A program made the translations under genes and the position numbers. A stretch of DNA of 64,000 nt from Deltaproteobacteria bacterium (GTDB lineage Bacteria > Myxococcota_A > UBA796 > CAJQPC01): assembly GCA_016717595.1 (NCBI GenBank), contig JADKFE010000026.1, forward strand, positions 33,410 through 97,409, given 5' to 3'. Positions 36,719 through 47,232 of this stretch are shown here, piece after piece. Positions within the stretch are counted from its first letter, which is position 1. The number at the start of each line of letters is the position of its first letter. The notes under the pieces were generated by a model. It searched no databases and had not been told where the DNA came from. It saw only the letters and a list, made by a program, of their open reading frames with translations.

Positions 36719-36783
36719 GATGCCGCGCGTTCGCCACGGCACCATGACACAAGTGTCGCGACTTCTGCCGCGACCCTCACAGA

Positions 36784-37183
36784 ATGCGCTCTCAGAGGGC
36801 GTTCTCGTCTTTGGCCCGCTCTTTGCATTGCCCTGGGTTCGGGATGTTACTTCGGCCCCATCGAGGTCATCCCATCCAACCTGGAGCCGGTCTTGATCGA
36901 CGCGAACCACCCCCCCGGCGAGACCATCACGATGTCCCGTGACCAAGCGGTGTTCATCGTGGTGGAGGACGAGGAGCCCACCAAGCTCCAGTTCGTCTGG
37001 ACGCTCTCCGACGACGGCTTCATCGGCGACGCCGAGACGATGCCCGCCGGAGAGACCTACGGTGGCTCACAAGTGAAGCTCTCGGTGGATCATCCGCTTC
37101 TGGATGGGCAGATCCTGGGGTGCGTCGTGAGCGATCGGGAGCACGAGCTTCGCCTCTCGTGGCCCCTGGAGGTGGTGCAATGA
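36784..37183 (+). CDS. Small lipoprotein, start region apparently frameshifted
   Basis: From 36821 on, the frame ending at 37183 reads LCIALGSGCYFGPIEV, a convincing lipobox (LGSGC), and then a ~110-residue acidic domain. Going upstream, this frame contains no ATG, GTG or TTG back to the kinase stop codon. The ATG at 36784 lies in another frame and would give a plausible signal start, MRSQRAFSSLARS; dropping one base between 36785 and 36841 (for example in the TTT run) would join the two. Without the repair, the only start left in frame is a TTG at 36893, after the lipobox. The next lipoprotein gene overlaps its stop (ATGA). Confidence 0.5.
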
Positions 37184-38679
37184 GCCAGATCACTCGAAGC
37201 TTCGCGGGCCTCAGCCTGCTCGTGACCTTGAGCGCCTGCACCGACGCCAGCATAAAAGGCAACGCGGAGGATGCCGCCGAGTTTGACACGAGCGACAGCC
37301 TGACCGTCCCCGCGCCTCCTACGCTTCGGTTTGACGTGCTGCCGCCGTACAACCAGACCGACGGCGCGCTCTTGAGCGAGACCTTCACCGCCCAGGCGGG
37401 CGAAGGGCCCATCGTGCTGGAGATGTCGACGCCCACCCGGGTCACCGGTGTGCTGACCGGCTACGACGCCACCCCTCAGACGCTGATCGAGGTGCCCGGC
37501 GAGGTCGTGCGCGTGATCGGCCGCCTCGACGCGTGGGTGCCAGACACGATCATCGGCGACAGCGTCGTGACCGACGACAGCGGTCGTTTCGATCTCTCCC
37601 TCGTGCCAAACGAGGCCTATGTGTTGGCCTGGGTGCCTGAGTCGCCGTCCGATCTGCCGATGGTCGTCGCCTTGGACCAGTCGATCAGCGGTCGGTCGAT
37701 GGATCTCTCTCAGTACCTCGACTATGGCGTGCCGTTTGTGGGGCGCGTCACAGACAGCGACGGCGACGCCGTGGAGGGCCTCCCCGTCGCGCTCGTCGAT
37801 CCCGCAACGGGCGTCACCGGCGTCACCGTGCTCACCGACTCGAGCGGCCGCTATGCGCTGCGCACGAACCCCGGCGAGTGGATGGTGCGTGTCGGCTCGG
37901 CCGCGGTGCTCGGCGTGCCCGTGCAAGAGCTCCTGGTGGACGTGCCTGACGAGGGTGTGTTTGTTCCCGTGGAGTATGGCGATCTCACGAGCGATCACCT
38001 CGTGGACGGTGAGATCGTGAACATGGCCGGTGAGACCGTGCGCGGCGTCATCGTTCGGCTCGTCTCGCGCAGCCTCGATGACACACCCGACGGCAGCCTC
38101 GTCACCGAGGCCGACACCAGCTCAAACGGTCGTTTCTCCGTGCGCGTTCAGCCTGGTGAGTACGATGTGTACCTGCTGCCCGCGGCGAACAGCGGCTACA
38201 GCCCGTCGCGGCTGCCCGAGCCTGTCCGTTTTGAGGCGGGTCGCTCGGATCTGGGTGTGATGACGCTGCGCCCACAGGTCACGGCGACGGGATCGTTGCT
38301 CAACAGCGAGGGCCTCGCCTTGGCGGGTGTGCTCGTGCGGGCCAAAGAGGCCGACTTTGAGGGCAACGTCTTCGAGACGGTCACCGACGATCTTGGCAAC
38401 TTCAGCCTCGCCGTGAGCGAAGGTGAGCTCAACTGGACGTTCACCCCTAGCACAGTGAGCCTGGCGGCGGTCACCCACATGACGCTCACCGGCCAGGAGC
38501 TCAGCGAGCAAGAGACCATCACGCTCTCTGAGGGGGAGCTCGTTGAGGGCCGGGTCATGTGGGAGGGCGAGCCCATACGGTTCGCCTCGATTGAGCTTGG
38601 TGATGAGGACGACCGCATGTACGGTCGGACGCTCACCAATGACGCCGGTGAGTTCAGCTTCCGCATCGACTGGCGTTAA
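37180..38679 (+). CDS. Lipoprotein with carboxypeptidase-regulatory-like repeats
   Basis: This 499-residue lipoprotein has the lipobox LSAC (~residue 20). The mature part is a chain of four or five beta-sandwich repeats of the CarboxypepD-regulatory-like/transthyretin-like kind. Each carries the turn DSGRFDL, DSSGRYAL, SSNGRFSV, DLGNFSL or DAGEFSF at ~90-residue intervals. Such repeats give rod-shaped surface proteins. It begins with ATG inside the stop codon of the preceding lipoprotein gene, with TGGAGG upstream, so the two are coupled and may form one complex. A terminator follows 66 bases past the stop. Confidence 0.78.
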   Translation: MSQITRSFAGLSLLVTLSACTDASIKGNAEDAAEFDTSDSLTVPAPPTLRFDVLPPYNQTDGALLSETFTAQAGEGPIVLEMSTPTRVTGVLTGYDATPQTLIEVPGEVVRVIGRLDAWVPDTIIGDSVVTDDSGRFDLSLVPNEAYVLAWVPESPSDLPMVVALDQSISGRSMDLSQYLDYGVPFVGRVTDSDGDAVEGLPVALVDPATGVTGVTVLTDSSGRYALRTNPGEWMVRVGSAAVLGVPVQELLVDVPDEGVFVPVEYGDLTSDHLVDGEIVNMAGETVRGVIVRLVSRSLDDTPDGSLVTEADTSSNGRFSVRVQPGEYDVYLLPAANSGYSPSRLPEPVRFEAGRSDLGVMTLRPQVTATGSLLNSEGLALAGVLVRAKEADFEGNVFETVTDDLGNFSLAVSEGELNWTFTPSTVSLAAVTHMTLTGQELSEQETITLSEGELVEGRVMWEGEPIRFASIELGDEDDRMYGRTLTNDAGEFSFRIDWR

Positions 38680-38745
38680 GCAGCGGGCGCGTCGCGCTGA
38701 GACAGTCGCTCAAAAAGCCCTCAAAACGAGCCCTCAAAATGAGAG

Positions 38746-38781
38746 AACCCCCGCCGGAGAACCGACGGGGGTTGTCTTTTT
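38746..38781 (+). terminator. Bidirectional rho-independent terminator
   Basis: A GC-rich hairpin, AACCCCCG against CGGGGGTT (38746-38773), is followed by a T-run (38775-38781). It sits between two convergent genes, the repeat lipoprotein (ending 38679) and the AT-hook protein (ending 38804), and can serve both. Confidence 0.85.
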
Positions 38782-38803
38782 TAGGGGCCGAAGGCGGCAC
38801 AGA

Positions 38804-40090
38804 TCAGGCGAGGATCTCGCCGATCAGCTCGATGGAGAGCACGTCTTCACCCGAGGCCACGGCCTTCTGAGCGGCCTCGACCAGAGACGAGCCGATGACG
38901 ATGGCGGCGCGGCTGGCGAGGTGCACACGGTAGGCGCGAGCGCCAACCAGAGACACCGCGACGGGAGCCTCGACGACCGGGGCAGCGGGAGCCTCGACCA
39001 CAGGCGCCGCGACGGGAGCCTCGACCACAGGCGCCGCGACCGGGGCCTCGACCACAGGCGCCACGACCGGCGCCGCGACCGGCTCAGCCACCGGCGCCGC
39101 GACGTCCGAGGCGCGACGAGACGGCGCCGGGATGTTCTTGCGGTGACGGTAGTTGCGCACGGCGGTGATCGACAAGCCGGTGAGCTTGGCGAGATCAGCG
39201 TCGGGCACGACGCCGAGCTTGTCGAGGTGCGGGGTGAGCTTGGAGCGACCCGCGCTCGAGTCATCCGCCTCGACCTTCGCCGGGGCGGCGGCCTTCACGG
39301 GAGCGGCCTTGGGGGCCTTCTTCTTGGAGGAGGCGGCCTTGGCGGCGGCCTTGGCCTCAGCGGCGGCTTTGGCCTCAGCGGCAGCCTTGGCGTCGGCGGC
39401 GGCCTTGGCCTCAGCGGCGGCGGCCTCAGCGGCGGCCTTCGCGGCGGCCTTCGCGGCGGCGACGGCCTTCGTGGGGCGACCACGCTTGGGCTTGTCGGGG
39501 ATGACGACGGCGGCGGCGACCGGGGCGGCGGCGACGACAGGCTTGGGGGCCTCGACGGGCTTGGGGGCCTCGACAGCGGCCTTCTCCGCGGCCTTGGCGA
39601 CGGCGGCGGCGGTGGTCTTCTTGGCCTTCGGCGCGGCCTTGGGGGCCTCAGCCTTCGCGGGCTCGGCCTTGGGGGCCTCGACCTTCACAGGCTCAGCCTT
39701 GGGGGCCGCGGCGGCCTTCGCGGGCTCGGCCTTGGGGGCCTTCTTCGCGGGGGCGGCCTTCGGAGCGGCCTTGCCAGCGGCTTCACGCGCGGCGACCACA
39801 TCCTCTACGGACACGCCAGCGAGGCCAGCGATCTCGGCGTCATCCACCTGACCGAGCTGATCGAGGAAGGGCTTGAGCGCCTCGGCCTCGCCACCCTTGG
39901 GGGCCGGCGGGCGACCGCGACGGGTGCGCGGGCCTGGAGGGGCCGCGTCACGGATGATGTTGTTGCGCTTGAGAGCGTTGTTGATGGCCCCCGGCGTCGC
40001 GCCGAACTCCTCGGCCAACTCACGCAGTGAGTGTGAGTCCTTCTTGGCGAGCAGCTTCGGCCACCACTTCTCTTGTTCCAGTTTGCGCAT
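38804..40090 (-). CDS. AT-hook/HTH protein with Ala-Lys-Pro repeats, nucleoid-like
   Basis: This 428-residue protein has no overall match I recognise. It contains three short HTH-like modules: SLRELAEEFGATPGAINNAL near residue 21, LGQVDDAEIAGLAGVSVEDV near 79, and LGVVPDADLAKLTGLSITAVRNY near 293. Two AT-hook cores occur, RRGRPPAPK (~57) and KRGRPTK (~206). Between and after them run Ala/Lys/Pro-rich tracts like histone H1 or AlgP tails, then a PVVEAPVAA repeat and a small folded C-terminus. It should bind DNA at several points, as a nucleoid-associated or architectural protein. The ATG has GGAG seven bases upstream; an earlier ATG lacks an RBS. Confidence 0.72.
   Translation of the reverse strand: MRKLEQEKWWPKLLAKKDSHSLRELAEEFGATPGAINNALKRNNIIRDAAPPGPRTRRGRPPAPKGGEAEALKPFLDQLGQVDDAEIAGLAGVSVEDVVAAREAAGKAAPKAAPAKKAPKAEPAKAAAAPKAEPVKVEAPKAEPAKAEAPKAAPKAKKTTAAAVAKAAEKAAVEAPKPVEAPKPVVAAAPVAAAVVIPDKPKRGRPTKAVAAAKAAAKAAAEAAAAEAKAAADAKAAAEAKAAAEAKAAAKAASSKKKAPKAAPVKAAAPAKVEADDSSAGRSKLTPHLDKLGVVPDADLAKLTGLSITAVRNYRHRKNIPAPSRRASDVAAPVAEPVAAPVVAPVVEAPVAAPVVEAPVAAPVVEAPAAPVVEAPVAVSLVGARAYRVHLASRAAIVIGSSLVEAAQKAVASGEDVLSIELIGEILA
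38958..39062 (-). repeat. 27-base tandem repeats inside the AT-hook gene
   Basis: About four units of GCGACGGGAGCCTCGACC-type sequence (one shortened by three bases) encode the PVVEAPVAA repeats. Units begin near 38958, 38985, 39009 and 39036. Copy number could vary by slippage without breaking the frame, because units are multiples of three. Confidence 0.75.
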
Positions 40091-40157
40091 TCTGTGCTCC
40101 ACAGGCTTCATCAGGTTTGGATGTGTCGATCAGCAGCTTGTGATCTTCCAGCGACCA

Positions 40158-40188
40158 CTGTGTATCACAGCCACGATCAATCCTGCAA
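40158..40188 (-). promoter_or_regulatory. Promoter with dyad operator upstream of the AT-hook gene
   Basis: On the minus strand TTGCAG (40183-40188) is followed after 16 bases by GATACA (40161-40166), which carries an extended-10 TG just upstream. A perfect dyad CTGTG-TAT-CACAG (40158-40170) covers the -10. This would give a leader of about 65 bases to the ATG at 40090. The dyad could be a self-binding site; no test is possible from sequence alone. Confidence 0.45.
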
Positions 40189-40277
40189 CTGACCGGGCGT
40201 TTGTTTGTGCTTGCTTTTGAGGCGCACGATCACCCCCCGCGTTGCCCCCTCTCGTCATCAGCGGTAAGGTGGCGCCG

Positions 40278-41093
40278 ATGCCAATCGCCGCGGCCCTGGC
40301 CCTCTTCACCCTGACCCACGTCGCGATCGCCCAAGAGGCGGGCGCACGAGGCGCCGCGCCCGGGGTTGAGGTGGTGGATCCCGACCCCGCGTCCTTGGCG
40401 AAGGATCGTGTTGACGCGGCGATACAGCTCTACATCCAAGGATCACCCGGCGCCGCGCGAGACGCGCTGATGCTCCTCTTGAGCGAGCCCGAGCTGGCCG
40501 AACACCGCGAGATCCTGGCTGAAGCGCGGGTTTGGCTGGGCGAGGTGCAATTTGTGCTGGGTGAGCACGCCGCGGCGCAGGCGACCTTTGAGGCGGCGCT
40601 GCGGGACGATCCCGCCCTACGTCTGGATCCTTTTGAGCACCCTCCTGAGGTGGTCACCTTCTTTGAGGCGGTTCGCGCCGCGCAGCCGCGGCCTGAAGAG
40701 ACGCCACGATCCTCCCCTCCTGCCGGTCCGTCGATGCTGGTGACGGTCGCGCCCGGTGGGCTCCAGCTCTACAACGGGCAGACCCGGCTGGGCGCGGCGG
40801 TGATCGGCTCCGTGGCGGGCATGGGGATCACCTGCCTGACCATGCGCCTCTGGCTCGTCTCCAATGACGATAAGCCGGGCACCTGGGGCGTTCAGGTCGA
40901 GGGGGATGAGGCGCTGGGGCAGCGCCTTCGCGCGGTGAAGACCGCCGAGAACACGATCGGCATGGCCGCGCTTGGGGTGTGGGGCGTCGCGATCTTACAA
41001 GGCACCGTGCGGGCCGAGGCCGCCGAGGCCGCGCCAACGCCTGTGTCGCTGCTGGTGAGCCCCTCAAGCGTCGGGCTCGTCGTCCGCTGGTGA
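40278..41093 (+). CDS. Secreted TPR-like hypothetical protein
   Basis: This 271-residue protein has a signal peptide (~2-20, AAALALFTLTHVAIAQ). A helical, TPR-like region follows (~40-130, ending AAQATFEAALRDDPALRLD and PPEVVTFFEAVRAA). A C-terminal part has one or two hydrophobic segments (~165-185 and ~225-245) that may be membrane helices or a beta-rich core. Periplasmic or envelope proteins of this kind are common in Myxococcota and bind partner proteins. The ATG start has AAGGTGG upstream. No close family was recognised. Confidence 0.6.
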   Translation: MPIAAALALFTLTHVAIAQEAGARGAAPGVEVVDPDPASLAKDRVDAAIQLYIQGSPGAARDALMLLLSEPELAEHREILAEARVWLGEVQFVLGEHAAAQATFEAALRDDPALRLDPFEHPPEVVTFFEAVRAAQPRPEETPRSSPPAGPSMLVTVAPGGLQLYNGQTRLGAAVIGSVAGMGITCLTMRLWLVSNDDKPGTWGVQVEGDEALGQRLRAVKTAENTIGMAALGVWGVAILQGTVRAEAAEAAPTPVSLLVSPSSVGLVVRW

Positions 41094-41213
41094 CCCCCTC
41101 GCCCGCTCGGCCCGCGCCGGGTTACAGCGAGTGAAGGCGATGTGCACGTCAACGGCACGATTGACGTGTTCACCCCGCTGGCCGGCGCTGTAGACTGCCC
41201 TCGGAGCGTGCTG

Positions 41214-42987
<1,774 letters not shown>

Positions 42988-42995
<8 letters not shown>

Positions 42996-43515
42996 TCGGG
43001 GTGTGCGCTGGGCTCTGCTCCGCGTGCTCACCACCCTCGTCTGTGGTGTGGTGGTGGTGTGTCCGGCCGCCGCCTTGCCGCCGCCGCCCACCCAAGGCCC
43101 GGTGAACCCAAACGCCGCCGCGCCCGTCGAGGAGCCCGACAGCTTGCCCGTCTTGGTGCGGGGTCTTCGCCACGCCGAGGCGGTTGAGCGCCGGTATGCC
43201 GCGCGAAACCTGGGCCGTGAGGCCGCCCTCGCCGCACGAATCAGCGACTCCAGCGTCCCTGGATCGGATCGGAACATCGAGGCCCGGCTGCTCCTGCAAG
43301 AGCTCGATCGTCTGGTCACAGAGCCGTGCCTCGCCGCGTTTGACCACCCCGAGGTGCGCCGAGGCTGCGCCCGGGTGTTCACCGCCGTCGAGGCCACCCA
43401 AGCCTTGCCCACCTTAGAGGCCGCGCTCAACGACGAGCTCGGACTGTTCACCCGCCGCGCCGTGACCGACGCCGTGGAGGCGCTACGCGCCGTGCCCGGT
43501 GAGGATGCCCCATGA
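42988..43515 (+). CDS. Secreted HEAT-like repeat protein
   Basis: This 175-residue protein has a signal peptide (~8-30, LRVLTTLVCGVVVVCPAAA). A short Pro-rich segment follows, then two or three HEAT-like helical hairpins (RRYAARNLGREAALAARI, then RRGCARVFTAVEATQALPTLEAAL and RRAVTDAVEALRAV). Two Cys are in the helices. It overlaps the activator gene by eight bases and the coaE start by four (ATGA), so it sits between them in one transcription unit. Function is unknown; HEAT scaffolds usually bind other proteins. Confidence 0.65.
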
Positions 43516-44108
43516 AGACCATCGGCCTCACCGGCGGCATCGCCACGGGCAAGTCCACCGTCGCCCGAATCCTTCGTGACGAGCTCGGCGTGCCGGTGAT
43601 CGACGCCGATCAGGTGGCGAGAGAGATCGTGGCCCCTGGGCAGCCCGCCTTGGCGGAGATCGCCGCGCGGTTTGGGCCCTCGGTGCTGCTGGCGGACGGC
43701 GCCCTGGATCGGCGGGCCCTGGGCGCCATGGTCATGGGCGATCCCCTGGCGCGACAGGCCCTCGATGGGATCACCCACCCCCGAATTCGGGCGGCGATTC
43801 AACACCACCTTCGGCGTCTCGCCGACGAGGGGGCGCCCGCGGCGGCGGTGGAGGCGGCGCTGTTGGTGGAGACCGGCGCCTACAAGCTCTATGACGCCCT
43901 GCTCGTCGTGAGCTGCGCGCCAACAACCCAGCTTCAACGCCTGATGTCCCGCGAAAAAATGTCTGAGGATGAGGCGCGCCGGTGGGTTCAAAGCCAGCTC
44001 CCCCTCGCCGAGAAAGAGCGTCTGGGCACGGTCGTGATTTACAACGACGGCGACGGTGACACGCTGCGGGCCGCCGTGCGCGCCGCCTGGGACACGCTCA
44101 GCTCCTGA
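43512..44108 (+). CDS. coaE: Dephospho-CoA kinase
   Basis: This 198-residue enzyme performs the last step of coenzyme A biosynthesis, ATP-dependent phosphorylation of the 3'-OH of dephospho-CoA. Walker A is GGIATGKST (residues 8-16); the CoA-domain motif VIDADQVAREIV and the lid segment LMSREKMSEDEARRW are in place. Length is normal for the family. The ATG overlaps the stop of the HEAT-like gene. Its stop lies directly beside that of the convergent membrane-protein gene with no gap. Confidence 0.95.
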   Translation: MKTIGLTGGIATGKSTVARILRDELGVPVIDADQVAREIVAPGQPALAEIAARFGPSVLLADGALDRRALGAMVMGDPLARQALDGITHPRIRAAIQHHLRRLADEGAPAAAVEAALLVETGAYKLYDALLVVSCAPTTQLQRLMSREKMSEDEARRWVQSQLPLAEKERLGTVVIYNDGDGDTLRAAVRAAWDTLSS

Positions 44109-45731
44109 TCAGTCTGGGGCGGCGGCGGTGGCGATCTCTAGGTTCTTTGTGTAGGCCGGATGTGTCGGCGCCAGGGAGACCGCGCGGGCGAAGGCGTCTT
44201 TTGCCCCCGAAGGATCACCCGCGGCGGCGCGGTGCATCCCCAAGGCGTTGTAAAGGGAAGGATCCTCCGGGGCGAAGCCGAGCGCCCACCCGCAGAGCGT
44301 CTCGCCGTGTCGACGCCCGGCGACGCTGGCCGGGGGAATACGCACACAGGCCGCGCTCGTCGCCCAGGCGGCCTCCTCTTCAGGCGCGCTCGCCGCGAGC
44401 AGCAGCGGCAGGGCCTCGGCCTCACGGTTGAGCGACAAGAGCGCCTTCGCCCGAGCGGCGTGAAGCTCTCGTTGAACGTGTGGATCGTCGTGGGTGACGC
44501 CCTGGAGCAGCTCCTCGGCCTCGGCGGCGGACTCGGGGAGCAGGCTGCGCGCGAGGTTCAGCCGAATGAGCGGGTCGTCGGGCAGGCGCGCGTGAGACGC
44601 GGCCCAGAGCGTGCGCTCATCCACCCACTCCGGCACACGCCCGGCGCTCACGGCCCCAAACATCAGGGTGAGCCCCCCAAACGCCACGATCCCGCGGCGG
44701 CTCAGGGGCGCGAGGCCCTCGGCGAGGATCAGCGCGAGCCCCAGCAGCGGCAGGACGAGCAGCGTCTCGCCATAACGCAGCTTGGAGGTGGCGAGCCCGC
44801 CGACCGCGAGGAGCGGCAGCACGATCAGCAGGGCGCCCGCCCTCACGCCCGCCCGGTCCCGCCAGAGCCCCGCCGCGGTGAGCGCCACGACGGCGAGCCA
44901 GCCGAGGACGGCCTGCGCCCCGCTCACCGGGGGCAAGGTGAGCCCCGGGGCGAGGGCCGTCGGCGCCAAGGCCCGGGTGAAGAGCCAGGTCGCCCGCGCC
45001 CCGGCCTCACGAACGGACTGCGCCGTCGGCCCCGCGGCCTCAATCGTCTCGCCGCTGAGCACGACGCCCCGCGCGCCGAGCCACAAGGCCACCACCGCCG
45101 CCGAGGCCCGCCAGGCGCCGGGAGCGCCGAGGAGCGCCACCAGCGCCGGGGCCAACGCGCCGAGCTCTTTGGCGCCGCAGGCCACAAGGGTGCCCAACAC
45201 CACCCCCAAGGCGCCTCGGGCCTGGACCGTCCAGATCAACGCCGCGCCGCAGAGCAGGTCTGTGCGCCCGGCGATGTTCACCGCGCCCTCGACCTGCAGC
45301 GGGTGCGCCAAGAACAGGCAGGTCACCGCCCAGGCCGCGGCCTCGCCCACACGGGTCGCGACGAGGCGCCACAGCCCCAGGCCCAGGGCGGTGAAGCTGA
45401 TCAGGTTCGTGAGATGAAACATCCACGCCGCGCCGCCGCCGAGGAGGTGATCGACGTAGTACGAGAGCGTGACCGTAGGCCGCCAATAGGGCGTCGCCCG
45501 GCGCCCCTCGGCGAAGTGAAACAGCTCGTGGGTGAGGGCCTCGGGCAAGGTCGTGAGATCACCCAAGGCCGAGTTCTCGGCGATGAGCACGACGTCGTCA
45601 TACACAAAGCCGTAGCCCAGGGCGCGCCCGTAGAGCAGCGACGCCCAGACAAACAGCACGATCGCCACCTGAAGGAGCGATCGAGGGGGCAGGACCGTGC
45701 TCAGCGAGGGGTGCACCGCCCTGCTCCTCAT
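44109..45731 (-). CDS. Polytopic membrane protein with C-terminal TPR, TMTC-like
   Basis: The product is about 540 residues with nine to eleven hydrophobic helices (~20-375). A first periplasmic loop (GYGFVYDDVVLIAENSAL) resembles TMTC/GT-C mannosyltransferase-type proteins, whose catalytic acidic pair is Asp-Asp there. The C-terminal ~170 residues hold TPR-like repeats (LIRLNLARSLL, PSLYNALGMHRAAAGDPSGAKDAF). Possibly it glycosylates proteins on the outer side of the membrane (inference). The start could instead be a GTG five codons in, which has AGGAG at better spacing. Confidence 0.7.
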   Translation of the reverse strand: MRSRAVHPSLSTVLPPRSLLQVAIVLFVWASLLYGRALGYGFVYDDVVLIAENSALGDLTTLPEALTHELFHFAEGRRATPYWRPTVTLSYYVDHLLGGGAAWMFHLTNLISFTALGLGLWRLVATRVGEAAAWAVTCLFLAHPLQVEGAVNIAGRTDLLCGAALIWTVQARGALGVVLGTLVACGAKELGALAPALVALLGAPGAWRASAAVVALWLGARGVVLSGETIEAAGPTAQSVREAGARATWLFTRALAPTALAPGLTLPPVSGAQAVLGWLAVVALTAAGLWRDRAGVRAGALLIVLPLLAVGGLATSKLRYGETLLVLPLLGLALILAEGLAPLSRRGIVAFGGLTLMFGAVSAGRVPEWVDERTLWAASHARLPDDPLIRLNLARSLLPESAAEAEELLQGVTHDDPHVQRELHAARAKALLSLNREAEALPLLLAASAPEEEAAWATSAACVRIPPASVAGRRHGETLCGWALGFAPEDPSLYNALGMHRAAAGDPSGAKDAFARAVSLAPTHPAYTKNLEIATAAAPD

Positions 45732-45741
45732 CGGCCCAGGC

Positions 45742-46269
45742 TCAGTAAATGAGGATCGACTCGACGGGCACCGGACCGAGCTGGTTGCGACCGTTGAGGA
45801 AGCCGAGCTCAATCACGAAGCAGCAGGCGACCACTTCAGCCTTGAGCGCGCCGATGAGCTTACACGCGGCCAGCGCCGTGCCGCCGGTGGCGAGCAGGTC
45901 GTCCATCACGAGCACACGCTGCCCCTCTTTGAGGGCGTCGGTGTGCATCTCAAGGCGGTTGGAGCCGTACTCGAGATCGTACTCATAGGAGATCGTCGTG
46001 TACGGCAGCTTGCCGGGCTTTCGCGCCGGGACAAACGCCGCGCCGAGCTCCATGGCCAAGGGCGCGCCGAAGATGAACCCGCGAGACTCCATCCCCACGA
46101 CGGCGTCGATGTGACGGCCCGTGTACAGCTCAGCGAAGTGGTTGATCGTCGCCCGGAGCAGGCGCGGCTGGGCGAGCACCGGCGTGATGTCCTTAAACAT
46201 GATGCCGGGCTTGGGGAAGTCGGGGACGTCGCGAATGGTCCGGTTGAGGCGAGTGACGAGATCTTCCAC
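45742..46269 (-). CDS. apt: Adenine phosphoribosyltransferase
   Basis: This 175-residue salvage enzyme makes AMP from adenine and PRPP. The order of motifs is standard: IRDVPDFPKPGIMFKDITPVL, GMESRGFIFG, FVPARKPGKLPYTT and the PRPP-binding VLVMDDLLATGGTA. It starts with GTG, preceded by GGAG. It lies 51 bases after surE and ten before the TPR membrane-protein gene on the same strand, so these are probably one unit. Confidence 0.96.
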   Translation of the reverse strand: MEDLVTRLNRTIRDVPDFPKPGIMFKDITPVLAQPRLLRATINHFAELYTGRHIDAVVGMESRGFIFGAPLAMELGAAFVPARKPGKLPYTTISYEYDLEYGSNRLEMHTDALKEGQRVLVMDDLLATGGTALAACKLIGALKAEVVACCFVIELGFLNGRNQLGPVPVESILIY

Positions 46270-46320
46270 GGCGGGCTCCGAGAGGCGGGTTCGTGCGAAG
46301 TGTAACCCAAGGGCGCGGCC

Positions 46321-47103
46321 TTAGGTCTCTTCGTTCTGGGTGTAAAACACGTCCATGCGGTGTACGCGGGCGAGGCCGGGCCACGAGGTGAGATCCGCCT
46401 GGATCGGCGTCACCGAGGCGTAGCCACGCTCAATCGCCTGCCCGTCGGAGTCGGGGATCGGGTCAAAACTTTCGTGGGCGCCGCCGAGCCAGTAGTACCG
46501 TTGCCCACGAGGATCGAGGCGCTCATCGACCGTGTTCTCGTAGCGGCGCACCCCCATCGACGTCGCCGCCACACGCTTGAGCGCCTCGGGCGGCACGTCG
46601 GGGACGTTCACGTTCAGGAGCGTGCGCGGCATGAGGCCGTGGCGCAAGACCTCACCGACGAGCCGCGCCGTGAGCGCCGCCGCCGTGCCCCAGTGGTGTT
46701 TGGAGGCGTGAACCTCCCAGTCCACATGCAACGAGACGGCGATCGCCGGGATGCCCACCAGGCAGGCCTCCATCGCCGCGGCGACGGTGCCTGAGTACAG
46801 GATGTCGTTGCCGATGTTCCCGCCGCGGTTGATGCCCGAGACGACGATGTCCGGTCGATCTGGCAGGAGCTTGTTCAGCGCCATGTACACGCAGTCCGCC
46901 GGGGTGCCGGAGACGCCGAAGAAACGATCCCCGCGGCGACGAACCCGCAGCGGCTTGTGCATGGTCAGCGCGTGGGACTGGGCGGACTGCTCGCTCTCTG
47001 GCGCGACCACCCAGACCTCCCCCAGAGGCGTCAGGGCCTCGATCAGCGGGGGGAGCCCATAGGCGTGAACGCCGTCGTCGTTCGAGATGAGGATTCGTGT
47101 CAT
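46321..47103 (-). CDS. surE: 5'/3'-nucleotidase SurE
   Basis: This 260-residue metal-dependent nucleoside-monophosphate phosphatase is of the SurE family. The N-terminal ILISNDDGVHAYGL has the metal-binding Asp-Asp; GTPADCVYMAL, VSGINRGGNIGNDILYSGTVAAA and LNVNVPD complete the fold. The ATG at 47103 gives the family start MTRILISNDDG; the frame is open further upstream but without an RBS. It lies upstream of apt in the same direction, and both act in nucleotide turnover. Confidence 0.94.
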   Translation of the reverse strand: MTRILISNDDGVHAYGLPPLIEALTPLGEVWVVAPESEQSAQSHALTMHKPLRVRRRGDRFFGVSGTPADCVYMALNKLLPDRPDIVVSGINRGGNIGNDILYSGTVAAAMEACLVGIPAIAVSLHVDWEVHASKHHWGTAAALTARLVGEVLRHGLMPRTLLNVNVPDVPPEALKRVAATSMGVRRYENTVDERLDPRGQRYYWLGGAHESFDPIPDSDGQAIERGYASVTPIQADLTSWPGLARVHRMDVFYTQNEET

Positions 47104-47232
47104 CCGCCCGGACCTGTTGGAGAGAGCCCCAGCCTTAACCCGCCCTTGCACGGCGCGCATAAGCACGCCGAGCGCCCTGCCCGACCGCGCGGTCACGGGT
47201 TATCCCATCTCCTCTCTTCGGGGCAAAGCCTG

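Noticed and set aside
38543..40030. A 495-codon open frame rich in Gly/Leu/Arg, antisense to the AT-hook gene
   Set aside because: It mirrors the Ala/Lys repeats of the real gene; the repetitive look is a shadow.
44160..45752. A 530-codon open frame on the plus strand
   Set aside because: It is antisense to the TPR membrane-protein gene, with Arg/Gly/Pro-rich nonsense composition.
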